Source: Paenibacillus faecalis
Lineage (GTDB): Bacteria > Bacillota > Bacilli > Paenibacillales > Paenibacillaceae
Assembly (NCBI RefSeq): GCF_900289175.1
Contig: NZ_LT985747.1
Coordinates: 1,113,850 to 1,177,849 of the forward strand
Reading direction: 5' to 3'
DNA: 64,000 nucleotides
Positions 1-9,200 of this stretch are shown piece by piece; position 1 is the first letter of the stretch; every line of letters starts with the position of its first letter. The position numbers and the translations under genes are program-made. The notes below the pieces were generated by a model, which did no database searches, had not been told where the DNA came from, and was given only the letters and a program-made list of their open reading frames with translations.

Positions 1-94
1 CTGCCAGTCCTGTTTTGTTGAGCTTCCTGCCAACAACAAAAAAGGATCATACAGATGCCAATATAGTACCAACCTAATTCTAGGTTGACCAGTT

Positions 95-826
95 TTATTC
101 CTTAATCGTCACTTTTACCGGCGAATACTCCGCGATGACGGTCTGGCCATGGATGGACACGCTGCCTTCCGGTGTTAAGTCTTTTTCAGTCATAATGCCT
201 AGAGCAATCGTGAACTTATTGAATTTGATCGGAACGTTCTGTTCCCGGCGAATTTCCTCACCATTGACATAAAAAATCGCTTCGTCATTTCCGCGGTTGT
301 ACGTAATTTTATAGGTGTTGAATTCACGCGGTTTGAAATGGGTGTCTTCTTCTTTGAAAATACAGAAATAACGGGTCTTGTCCGACTCCGGTACCTTCAC
401 CCCCGGAAATTGAAGTACGGCATACACGCTTGCATACTGATCATTGGAGGCAAAGAAGTCCAGTGCGGCGCCTGTGGAAAAATCGAGCAAATTTAATGAC
501 ACATAGCCATCGTACAAGTCACCCGGCGCCGTCCCTTGGGTCCGAGCGCGCATTTGCAGCTCAAAACTAACCTCACCCGACTCAGGCACCTGCACCTCTT
601 CAACGGAATAATACATATGCTTTGCATTATCGAGTATTTGAATCTGGTCATGCTGACGGCTTAGCGGAGCGCGAACATACAGGATGCCATTGCGGACGAT
701 AACAACCGCGTTAGGCTCCCGGTATTCCCAGAACGTACCGTCCGGAAGAGAGAATCCTCCTATTTTCCAAACTTCGCCTTCCGACAAAATCGTATGAAAA
801 TCACCAAAAATACGTTCTTGTTCCAT
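95..826 (-). CDS. Hypothetical beta-sandwich-like protein (possibly DUF6081-type)
   Basis: The 243-residue product has no signal peptide and no membrane segment. It is rich in alternating hydrophobic and polar stretches, with motifs such as FWEYREPNAVV near residue 32 and FYVNGEEI near residue 185. This suggests a concanavalin-like beta-sandwich of the kind seen in DUF6081 proteins; the assignment is from memory of the family pattern and is weak. The ATG at 826 is preceded by AAGGGAC at a good distance. It lies 16 bp downstream of the UbiA prenyltransferase gene on the same strand, so the two are probably cotranscribed. A short hairpin (70-87, CAACCTA/TAGGTTG) follows the stop but lacks a T-run. 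Function is unknown. Confidence 0.6.
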   Translation of the reverse strand: MEQERIFGDFHTILSEGEVWKIGGFSLPDGTFWEYREPNAVVIVRNGILYVRAPLSRQHDQIQILDNAKHMYYSVEEVQVPESGEVSFELQMRARTQGTAPGDLYDGYVSLNLLDFSTGAALDFFASNDQYASVYAVLQFPGVKVPESDKTRYFCIFKEEDTHFKPREFNTYKITYNRGNDEAIFYVNGEEIRREQNVPIKFNKFTIALGIMTEKDLTPEGSVSIHGQTVIAEYSPVKVTIKE

Positions 827-842
827 GTTAGTCCCTTCTTTC

Positions 843-1769
843 TTATATAGATTGAATTAATCCCTGAACGATCAGCGATAGGATGAGAACCCCGCCGCAG
901 CGTAAAGTTGTAATGGTCGATATTTTCATGAGCGGCAGATACGCCTCTGAACGATTGGTTTCCTTTAAGCGTCCATACATTAAATAAAGTGGAATCACTG
1001 TAAGTAATGCTACGAGTGCGTATGGTGGCAATATACCTAGAACCACACAGGCAATCAGAGACAAGCAAGCTAACAACAGCAGTACCCTTGAGAAACGAAG
1101 TGCTCTTTTTTCCCCCCACACAACCACCAATGTCTTTTTCCCCGCCAGACGATCAGCCTGCCAGTGCAAAAAATGATGGTTAAACAAAATTAATGTAGTC
1201 AAAAGACCGATCGGCAACGAAAGGAGCAATGCGCGAAGGTCCAAATGAGAAGTTTGCACATAATAAGCCCCCATCACCGGCAGTATACCGAAGGAAAGCA
1301 AAATCGCTACCTCACTGTAACCCTTGCCGCGGTATCCGAAGCGAATCGGCGGAGCCACATAAAAATAAGCGATCAATCCACCAAATGCGCCGAATACGAA
1401 TGCCCACCAACCGCTGAACAGACTAAGAACAATACCGCACAAGGCCGCAATCGCAAATAGCAGCCAGGTGATGGCTTTGAATTTACGTACCGACCATTTA
1501 TTCTGGGTCAAAAAACCGGAGTTTGTGGATATAGCATCGACACTATTATTCGCTTCAACATCGGTTCCGTTCTTATAATCCCACAGATCATTGACCATAT
1601 TGGAAAACAAATGGGCAGCTCCTGCACCGACCAAAGTCAGGATAAAAAGCCCAAGGTGGAATGTATCTGTCCATACATAGGCCCCTAACGCACCAAGGGC
1701 TACCGGAATCAACATAACCGGAATGACCTGCATCCGTGAAGCTTTTTTAAACTGTGTCCAAAAACTCAC
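843..1769 (-). CDS. UbiA-family prenyltransferase (MenA-like)
   Basis: This is an integral membrane prenyltransferase of about 308 residues with eight or nine hydrophobic segments. The first Asp-rich motif is NDLWDYKNGTD (about residue 60) and the second is the DRLAGKKT region (about residue 205); both bind Mg-prenyl diphosphate in this family. It could be a 1,4-dihydroxy-2-naphthoate prenyltransferase (MenA) or a relative that prenylates another aromatic, and the sequence alone does not decide. The start chosen is GTG at 1769, because AAAGGAGG lies 7 bases upstream; the longer TTG start at 1787 would place the codon inside this ribosome binding site. A hairpin at 1799-1823 sits in the leader just upstream. 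Confidence 0.85.
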   Translation of the reverse strand: MSFWTQFKKASRMQVIPVMLIPVALGALGAYVWTDTFHLGLFILTLVGAGAAHLFSNMVNDLWDYKNGTDVEANNSVDAISTNSGFLTQNKWSVRKFKAITWLLFAIAALCGIVLSLFSGWWAFVFGAFGGLIAYFYVAPPIRFGYRGKGYSEVAILLSFGILPVMGAYYVQTSHLDLRALLLSLPIGLLTTLILFNHHFLHWQADRLAGKKTLVVVWGEKRALRFSRVLLLLACLSLIACVVLGILPPYALVALLTVIPLYLMYGRLKETNRSEAYLPLMKISTITTLRCGGVLILSLIVQGLIQSI

Positions 1770-1798
1770 CAGATGACCTCCTTTCAATCATAAATATA

Positions 1799-1823
1799 GC
1801 GCCTGCAACAATCTTGCAGACGC
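1799..1823 (-). other. Leader hairpin between lacI-like gene and UbiA gene
   Basis: The arms GCGCCTGCAA (1799-1808) and TTGCAGACGC (1814-1823) form a 10-bp stem with one G-T pair. On the minus strand, the direction of both flanking genes, the U-rich stretch lies before the stem rather than after it. It is therefore not a canonical terminator for the LacI gene. It could be a leader structure just upstream of the UbiA ribosome binding site, or an mRNA-stabilising 5' hairpin. Confidence 0.4.
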
Positions 1824-1918
1824 AAAAAATCAATCTTGAAAACAATAAATTTAAACATCTTAAGAATATCATATTTGTCGAAGTTTGTAATTACTTGTAG
1901 ACGGCTATTCCCATATCC

Positions 1919-2896
1919 TCATACCGATGAACGTTTAATCAGCTCAAAATCAAGTTCCTTTTGAACGGATTCCTGATCAGGGTTTTCTATACACTGAAAC
2001 AGAATGCGGAACGCCTCAGCTCCCATTTCGTACAATCGATTATCGATGGTCGTCAAACCGATCATTTTACCAATGGGCTGATTATCGAAACCGATCACAG
2101 CCAACTCCTCCGGAATTGAAATGCCGAGCCTTCTGGCTTCCCATACTAATCCTGCTGCGACATGATCACCGGTAACCAGCATCGCGCTCGGCCTTTCGGA
2201 CAGATCAAGGAGACGCTTCATAATTGCTGCCCCCTCCTCCATGTCGAGACATCCGTCCAAAATCCACTCTTCCCGCAGCGGTTCTCCCAGCTCGCTCAAT
2301 ACCTTCTCATATTCGCTCATACGAGCTCTTGTGCTTGGACTATCCATGCGGCCAACGGTAAAGCCAATGTGCCGATGGCCTTTGTCAATGAGACACGCCA
2401 TGGCCGAACGGAACGCGCGTGCATGATCTATATAGACAGATGAAAAAGCTCTCTTGCCCGCCTGCTGGCAACATACAATCGGTCCGTAACTACAGTATTC
2501 CTCAATTTTTTCTACGGGCGTTGCGGTTGAGAGCACGATAATTCCGTCAATCTCTCTGTTCCTCAGCATTTCGAACACTTCGCGCTCCTCATCCTGGTCG
2601 TAACCAGTCTGACATATAATCAGTCGATAGTGATTCGCGAGAGCTTCCTTGCCAATCCCCTCCAACAGAATCGAAAAATAAGCATGGTTTATAAACGGCA
2701 GCATGATCGCAATATTTTGGGTTTTTCCTGTTATAAGATGAACCGCATTCATGTTACGCGCATATTTCAACTTTTTTATCGTTTCGTTTACCCGTGTTCT
2801 TTTCTCTTCACTAACATATGGATGATTGTTCAGTACACGAGATACTGTGGACACCGACACGCCTGCAAGCTTGGCTATTTCTTTAATATTGGCCAT
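1919..2896 (-). CDS. LacI/GalR-family transcriptional regulator
   Basis: The product of about 325 residues begins with a typical LacI helix-turn-helix, ANIKEIAKLAGVSVSTVSRV, and a hinge with the NNHPYVSE segment. A periplasmic-binding-protein-like sugar-binding domain follows (residues 60-325; VIGFDNQPIG near residue 270). It should bind a palindromic operator as a dimer or tetramer and respond to a sugar. ATG at 2896 is chosen because GGGGGGA lies 8 bases upstream; the TTG two codons earlier is too close to it. No sugar transport or catabolic genes lie beside it, so the regulon cannot be named. The gene faces away from the sensor kinase gene, with a 260-bp divergent spacer. Confidence 0.93.
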   Translation of the reverse strand: MANIKEIAKLAGVSVSTVSRVLNNHPYVSEEKRTRVNETIKKLKYARNMNAVHLITGKTQNIAIMLPFINHAYFSILLEGIGKEALANHYRLIICQTGYDQDEEREVFEMLRNREIDGIIVLSTATPVEKIEEYCSYGPIVCCQQAGKRAFSSVYIDHARAFRSAMACLIDKGHRHIGFTVGRMDSPSTRARMSEYEKVLSELGEPLREEWILDGCLDMEEGAAIMKRLLDLSERPSAMLVTGDHVAAGLVWEARRLGISIPEELAVIGFDNQPIGKMIGLTTIDNRLYEMGAEAFRILFQCIENPDQESVQKELDFELIKRSSV

Positions 2897-3157
2897 TTTC
2901 AATGTCCCCCCTATTGATTATTGTACCTTAGCTTGAATAGTAGCATGTTTTGTATTCGGAATCATCTTTAGACGAGAATGGGGAATAAATTGAATTTGAA
3001 TAAAAGGCTTGCTCTGGTATGCTTTTCATACTATACAATGGCTTTAGAAGAGCAGAACCAAGGCCGGCGTGACCACAAGGGCGTGACGGGGTGTTCAGCT
3101 CTTTTTAATATTTACACGATAAAGGATATAACGAATGATTTGTCGAAAATAGGTAAC

Positions 3158-6100
3158 ATGATGACGAAAAGAAAAGTATTTATCATCTTAATATGTTTTT
3201 TAATTTCTCTCACATTGCTGCGTTTGGGCTGGATCTTTTTCTATAATGCGCCGAATCAACCGAAAGCGGTACAGGGAGTTTTGGATTTACGAAACTGGGA
3301 TATATCATCCAGTCGCCCGATCTCATTGGATGGGGAGTGGGAGTTCTACCCAAACGAGTTTCTTCTGCATGAGAAAACCGATCAGGATTCATCCGAAAGG
3401 GGTGACTTTATCCAGGTTCCAGGGAACTGGAAAAGCCACTTCCCTAAGGAGCAGAAAACCGCTGAAGGTTACGGATCTTATCGATTGCGTATTTTGATTA
3501 ATCCGGACCAACGCCAAACCTACAGCCTTCACCTGTCTCATATTCAAACCTCGTTTGAATTGTTTGTAAACAGCCATTCATTAACGAAATCAGGCTATCC
3601 ATCGTCAACGAAAGAGCAGTATACAGCCCGAACCGCACCATCAACCGTAACGTTCTCTACAAATGAGAATGACATTGAGCTCATCCTCCATGTAGCAAAC
3701 TTTAATAGTCCCCTTGAAGGCGGCATTCTGAGTGCCATCCGCTTCGGAAGTGGAACTTCAATCAGCAGTGAGCAAAACTTAACGATAAGTCTGCAAATTA
3801 TGATGGCTGTTGTTCTGCTGCTGCACGCCATTTATGCAAGTATTTTGTATATGAGCGGATACCGTCAGAAATCGTTGATCTTTCTGTCCCTTTCCTTGAT
3901 TTTTGGTATCTTTTGTATACTCATTGACGACAGTCAACTGCTGTTTAACTGGCTGTCTATCAACTACGAATGGAGCGTAAAAATATTTTTTCTGTCTTAT
4001 ATAGGAACTGCTCTATTTTTGCTTCATTGTATACGATTTACCCTGCACGAGTTTACAGTTGCTCAATCCTTCCGTTGGCTTAGCATTTTGAACCTGATAT
4101 ATATCGTGTTCATTTTGCTATCACCAGCGAAGTTTATCCTGCTTTCACTGCCGATATTTTATTGTTTATATTTTCCTACTTATCTGGCCATGCCGCTATT
4201 CGCTGTAAAGATGGCGCTAAGAAGCAGCAAGGACGCAGCATTGTTAATGCTGGCAGCCTCTGCCCTGACGACCAATGTTTTTTGGGGCATTATGAAAAAT
4301 GTTGGCTCCATTTATATGCTGTACTATCCTTTTGATTTAATTATCGCTTTAATCGCCATAGCTTCATTCTGGTTCAAACGGTTTATTCAAACAGCCAATC
4401 AAACCAAACTGCTTGCAAAAAAACTTCAGATGGCAGACAAAATGAAAGATGACTTTTTGGCCAATACATCACATGAGCTTAAAACACCTCTTCATGGAAT
4501 AATGAATATCGCTCAGCATGTATTAAATGAAGAAAAGGAATCGATCAATCGGCAAAACATTCAAAACTTGGAGCTGCTTATGACAGTTGGCAAACGCATG
4601 TCCCACACGCTGAATGACCTGCTTGATTTATCACAACTAAATGAAGGGCGAATCCATCTTGAACTCGACAGCATCCGGGTTCAATCCATAGCAACTGGCG
4701 TTATGGACATGCTTAAATTTATGACCGAGGGCAAACCGATCACCTTGTCCATGGATATACCTGATTCTTTTCCCCGTGTTATTGCCGATGAGAAGAGACT
4801 CGTCCAGATTCTGTACAATCTAGTTCATAATGCCATCAAATTTACGTATGAAGGGATGATTTCCGTCAACGCAGAGGTGCGGGATAAAAAGGCATGGATT
4901 CATGTTTCAGATACAGGAATCGGGATGGACGAAGATTTAAAGAAAAGGGTTTTTCAAGCTTATGAACAAGGAAGCACGGGAACGTCAACAACGATTGGCG
5001 GGATCGGGCTTGGGCTTAGCATTTGCCAACAGATGGTTCAATTGCATGGAGGCACTTTAACTGTAAGTTCTGCACCTGGTCAAGGCTCCGTATTCACTTT
5101 CACGCTCAAGCTGACAGATGATGAAGAGATGAATGCTGTAACGATGCTTCAAACTTCTAAATCTTACATAGCAGTAGGGGGCAATGATCAGGTCCTACCA
5201 TCCGCAGAGATAATTTCATTGACTGACAAACCTAAAATCCTGATCGTTGATGATGACATCGTGAATTTGAAGATCCTTGGCGATATGCTATCGGCAGATC
5301 AATACGATGTGGTGAAGGTAACCAACGGAAAGGACGCTATTTCCAAGCTGGACTCCGCTTCATGGGATCTGGTCATCGCCGATGTGATGATGCCGCAAAT
5401 GTCAGGCTATGAAATGACCCGGCTTATTCGTGAACGCTACACCATTTCGGAGCTTCCTATCTTGCTGCTCACCGCACGCAGTCAGCCGGAGGACGTGAAC
5501 GCGGGATTTAAGGCAGGGGCCAATGATTATGTTACCAAACCGATTCATGCGTTCGAGTTGAAGCCGAGGGTTGCCGCCTTGACTGATTTAAGACGTTCGG
5601 TACGCCAGCGGATGCGCCTGGAAGCAGCCTATCTGCAAGCACAGATCAAACCCCATTTCTTGTTTAATACATTGAATTCGATAACGGCATTAAGTGAATT
5701 TGATCTGCCAAAGATGAATGATCTGATTGATGCATTTAGTTCATACTTGAGAATCAGCTTTGATTTTTGGAATTCACAACAGCTCGTCCCGATCCGACAT
5801 GAGCTTGATCTCGTTCATTCTTATTTGTACATAGAGAAACAGCGTTTTGAGGACCGATTGAACTTCATTTGGGATATACAATCCGGTATTCATATCATGA
5901 TACCGCCGCTGACGATACAACCGCTCGTGGAAAATGCGGTAAGACATGGAGTGCTCAGCCTTTCCAAGGGCGGGACGGTTCTAGTTCGAGTAGAACAGCA
6001 TGGGCAGCATATTGAAGTTTCAGTTGAGGATAATGGTCTTGGAATGAAGAAAGATCAGCTGAATCGATTGCTTCATTATGAAGCTCAGGAAAGCAGGGGA

Positions 6101-6229
6101 ATCGGGCTCTTGAATACGGACAGACGCTTGAAGCAATTGTATGGTGAGGGGCTCAGTATATGGAGTGAGCCGAATCAAGGTACGAAAGTTTCTTTTAAAG
6201 TTCCACTGGACTATAATCAGATGACATAA
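3158..6229 (+). CDS. Hybrid sensor histidine kinase with two kinase cores (7TMR-DISM, HisKA, REC, LytS-type)
   Basis: Residues are counted from ATG 3158. An N-terminal anchor (about 5-28) is followed by an extracytoplasmic beta-sandwich of the 7TMR-DISM type (35-200) and seven membrane segments (210-395). Next comes a HisKA domain with the H-box NTSHELKTPLHGI (His near 439) and a HATPase with DTGIGM and GLGLSI. A receiver follows (ILIVDDD, phospho-Asp in ADVMMPQ near 744). The protein ends in a second, LytS-type core (QIKPHFLFNTLNSI, His near 832; then PLVENAVRHG). Two kinase cores in one chain is unusual. An in-frame extension to 2978 exists but translates like noncoding DNA. The gene converges on the adhesin-sortase-regulator cluster, and the REC-BTAD protein there is its likely partner. 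Confidence 0.93.
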   Translation: MMTKRKVFIILICFLISLTLLRLGWIFFYNAPNQPKAVQGVLDLRNWDISSSRPISLDGEWEFYPNEFLLHEKTDQDSSERGDFIQVPGNWKSHFPKEQKTAEGYGSYRLRILINPDQRQTYSLHLSHIQTSFELFVNSHSLTKSGYPSSTKEQYTARTAPSTVTFSTNENDIELILHVANFNSPLEGGILSAIRFGSGTSISSEQNLTISLQIMMAVVLLLHAIYASILYMSGYRQKSLIFLSLSLIFGIFCILIDDSQLLFNWLSINYEWSVKIFFLSYIGTALFLLHCIRFTLHEFTVAQSFRWLSILNLIYIVFILLSPAKFILLSLPIFYCLYFPTYLAMPLFAVKMALRSSKDAALLMLAASALTTNVFWGIMKNVGSIYMLYYPFDLIIALIAIASFWFKRFIQTANQTKLLAKKLQMADKMKDDFLANTSHELKTPLHGIMNIAQHVLNEEKESINRQNIQNLELLMTVGKRMSHTLNDLLDLSQLNEGRIHLELDSIRVQSIATGVMDMLKFMTEGKPITLSMDIPDSFPRVIADEKRLVQILYNLVHNAIKFTYEGMISVNAEVRDKKAWIHVSDTGIGMDEDLKKRVFQAYEQGSTGTSTTIGGIGLGLSICQQMVQLHGGTLTVSSAPGQGSVFTFTLKLTDDEEMNAVTMLQTSKSYIAVGGNDQVLPSAEIISLTDKPKILIVDDDIVNLKILGDMLSADQYDVVKVTNGKDAISKLDSASWDLVIADVMMPQMSGYEMTRLIRERYTISELPILLLTARSQPEDVNAGFKAGANDYVTKPIHAFELKPRVAALTDLRRSVRQRMRLEAAYLQAQIKPHFLFNTLNSITALSEFDLPKMNDLIDAFSSYLRISFDFWNSQQLVPIRHELDLVHSYLYIEKQRFEDRLNFIWDIQSGIHIMIPPLTIQPLVENAVRHGVLSLSKGGTVLVRVEQHGQHIEVSVEDNGLGMKKDQLNRLLHYEAQESRGIGLLNTDRRLKQLYGEGLSIWSEPNQGTKVSFKVPLDYNQMT

Positions 6230-6238
6230 AATAACGAA

Positions 6239-6278
6239 AAGGCGGCGCAGAAAAAGTTCCTGCACCGCCTTGCTTTTG
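6239..6278. terminator. Bidirectional terminator
   Basis: The arms AAGGCGGCGCAG (6239-6250) and CTGCACCGCCTT (6260-6271) pair with one mismatch. T-rich tails follow in both directions (GCTTTTG on plus, TTTTCG on minus). It separates the convergent sensor kinase and adhesin genes. Confidence 0.85.
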
Positions 6279-6298
6279 TAAATACTAGATCACTGTCT

Positions 6299-9200
6299 TT
6301 ATTTATGGATTGCTCGTTTCTTCCTATAAGCAAGCAATCCAAGTCCCATCATGATGGAGCTGAGCCCAGCCAACTGTAATGGAAGCGGACTGTTCTCACC
6401 TGTCTTTGGCAATACATTGCCTGATGGATGTTCAGGATGTCTTCCTTCTGTTGAGGTTGTACCATTACCTCCGTCTACAGGTTTTGCACCTTCATTTGGA
6501 TTTTTGCCTGAGCTGTCTACATCATCTGATTCTGTTTCTCCTTCACCAGATGGTTGTGAACCTTCGCCATCTGCCGGATCTGTCGGAACTGTTGTCTCTT
6601 CCCCAGGTTTTGTAGGTTCAACTGGCTCTGTCGGCTCAGTTGGATCTACAGGATCTACAGTTTCTTCCGGATCAGGCTTGATCGGTGTTTCCGAATTGTC
6701 AGGAGGGTTCGGGGTAATTCCCCCGCCACCTGTAGATGGAACCCGATTATTTTCCACGAAGACTATGGTTTCTTCCCCACTGCGTACTTCAATTTCTGTC
6801 AACTCGTCTTTGATGCTGTAACCATATGGTGCTTTTATTTCTTCAATATAATATTTACCTGGCAAAAGATTCGGAATGTGCAGCTCGCCATGGCTATCCG
6901 TAGTAAGCACTGCTATTTCCTCATTTTTGCTGTTCTTGGCAGGCTCTTTATCGGCATCCAGCACCCGAAACTCCGCCCCAGTCAATGTAATCGCCGGTTG
7001 ATCTTGTTCGATCTTAATCAGTTTTACCGAGCCCGTTTCTGGTGTGTTTTTAAACACTACTTGTATTTGACGGTCGTCAACAATTTCAAACACAAGCGGC
7101 TCAACATTCAACAGATAACCTTCAGGAACTCTCATTTCAGCCAATTGGTAGCTTCCGGCTTTCAAAGATTCTATCAACAGCATGCCGTCTTGATCTGTAA
7201 TCAACCCGCTCTGTAGAACCTTCCCTTCTGCATCTCGAAGCTCAAATTCAGCACCTGCAAGAACGGTACCTGTGTGTGCATCCACTTTCAAAAGCTCAAC
7301 AGAGCCGACATAAATTTCATTCGATACCTTCAGCTGTTTAGGCGTTGTTTGGCTAGGTTCGATTGTAAATGAAATCGGAGTAGTATTAAGCTTGTAGCCC
7401 TTAGGCGCTTTGATCTCGACAAACTGATAGCATCCTGGCTCTAAATCAGTAAGCTGGATTTTCCCATTGGCATCCGTAGTAAGTTCTGTTTGCCCGGGTA
7501 CATCGACATAACCAGCACCATCATGGATTTGAAGCTTGAAGACAGCCCCTTCTAGCGTTCGGGTCTCATCGCCTTGATCTACCTTCGCCAACTCTACATC
7601 CCAGTTGCCTTTTGTGTTCTCGACGGTAAAGTTGGTAGCATCATCTCTGAATTTAATTTTGACCCCGTTCTTACACTCTTCTGTAATCAAGTATCCTTCT
7701 GGTGCGGCCAGTTCTTTAAGAATGTAATCTTTATACTTATATTCCTTAAATACCGCTTCCCCATTCCTATCTGTCACAAGCTCTTCCAAAAGTATTTTTC
7801 CTGATTTGTCATAAAGTCCGAACGTAGCTCCCGCTAACGGCTTTCCGTCTGCAGCGTCTACCTTAATCACTTTCAAGTTGCCTTTGCCGGAAGAGATCGC
7901 TCCGCCACCTGCTCCAAATAACTTTACTTCAATCCGCCCGTTCTCGTTCCCTGTCACAGTTGAAGAGGATTGTCCATTAAATTTAGCTTCGTTGCTTATA
8001 ATTGCACCGTGATCCGCATTAATGAATGACTGATACTCTAAAACAAACGCGCCTTCAATCTCATCTTTAAAGGTGAGTGCAAAGGAATTACCATTAATAT
8101 TCAATGAGTATTGTGACTCATCTACCAGACTTCCTCTGCTCAATTCACCGAAAATATTCGGAATATGGTGATAAAGCTTGATCGAATCCGGAATAAGCAT
8201 CTGATCGCCAGTCAGTGTGTCAGTCAATTCAGATCCTGCTTTAATATGTGATAGGCCGGGGTTAATAATTACTTCCCAAAAAGCCAAATCACTTTCAGCA
8301 CCTGTCCCTTGCGTTCCTGTTTTGTAAACATATTCTCCGCCATGTTGAGGCTTAACACTAGCTGTATCTGTAAACAGTATGTGGTCTGGTTGTTTATGAT
8401 CATGTAAAGTCGCAGAATTGCTATACTCAGAAACGACAGGATGACCTTTGAGACTTGTTTTGTAAGTAATACGATAAGGAGAATGGATGGAGCCTAAATT
8501 GAGTTCAAATCCATTGTTGTCGCCTTCCGTTTTTACTTCAAATCGATATTGATCCGTCGGCACTTCTTCTCCGACAAGTACTCCATTGTACGCTCCGTTA
8601 AGGGTTAAATGATGAACAGTCAGTGATTCCGGAAGAAAAGTTTGTTCACCTGTATAAAAATCACGCACAACTGCTTCTTCAATATTGTGGAGGTTATAGT
8701 TTACATCGATCGTCCAGGTAATTTCCTTTGTTGTTGCATCATATTTACCCTTTTTATCACCGTTTCCTTGCGTATAGTTATCCGGTTTTGCTAGAGCTGA
8801 TTTGGTAATAGAATGAGCTGTGTTGTTTTCTACCCAATCCAGCACTGCATTATTTTTGTACCCATTCTCAGTGCCATGTTGAGGTATCGGTAAGCGGGGA
8901 TCAAATTTAGTCTTGTAAGTGATAAAATGGCTTGTAGATACCGGATTTTTAAACTTCAGTACAAAACCCATATGATATGTCGTATTGGGTTCAATAGTGT
9001 AATCTCCATTGCCGTCTCCCTCATCTAGAGTAAGACCGCTAACTGATAGGGTTTCCGGAAGAAACTCTAAATTCTGGCCAGCAAAGCTATCGCGAATGAC
9101 GACCTCATTCATCGTTTTCTTGTCGTCGTTCAGACGGAGTCCCCAAGTAATTGTTTTTTCAGAAAAGTTAACTTTATCTACTGATTTCCAGAAAATCACC

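Noticed and set aside
2978-3157. An N-terminal 60-residue extension of the sensor kinase
   Set aside because: The extension has no ribosome binding site at its start and reads like noncoding sequence; the membrane anchor begins right after ATG 3158.
6351-6821. A Ser/Gly/Pro-rich plus-strand frame of 156 codons
   Set aside because: It is the reverse of the adhesin's Pro/Glu/Thr-rich wall-spanning region.
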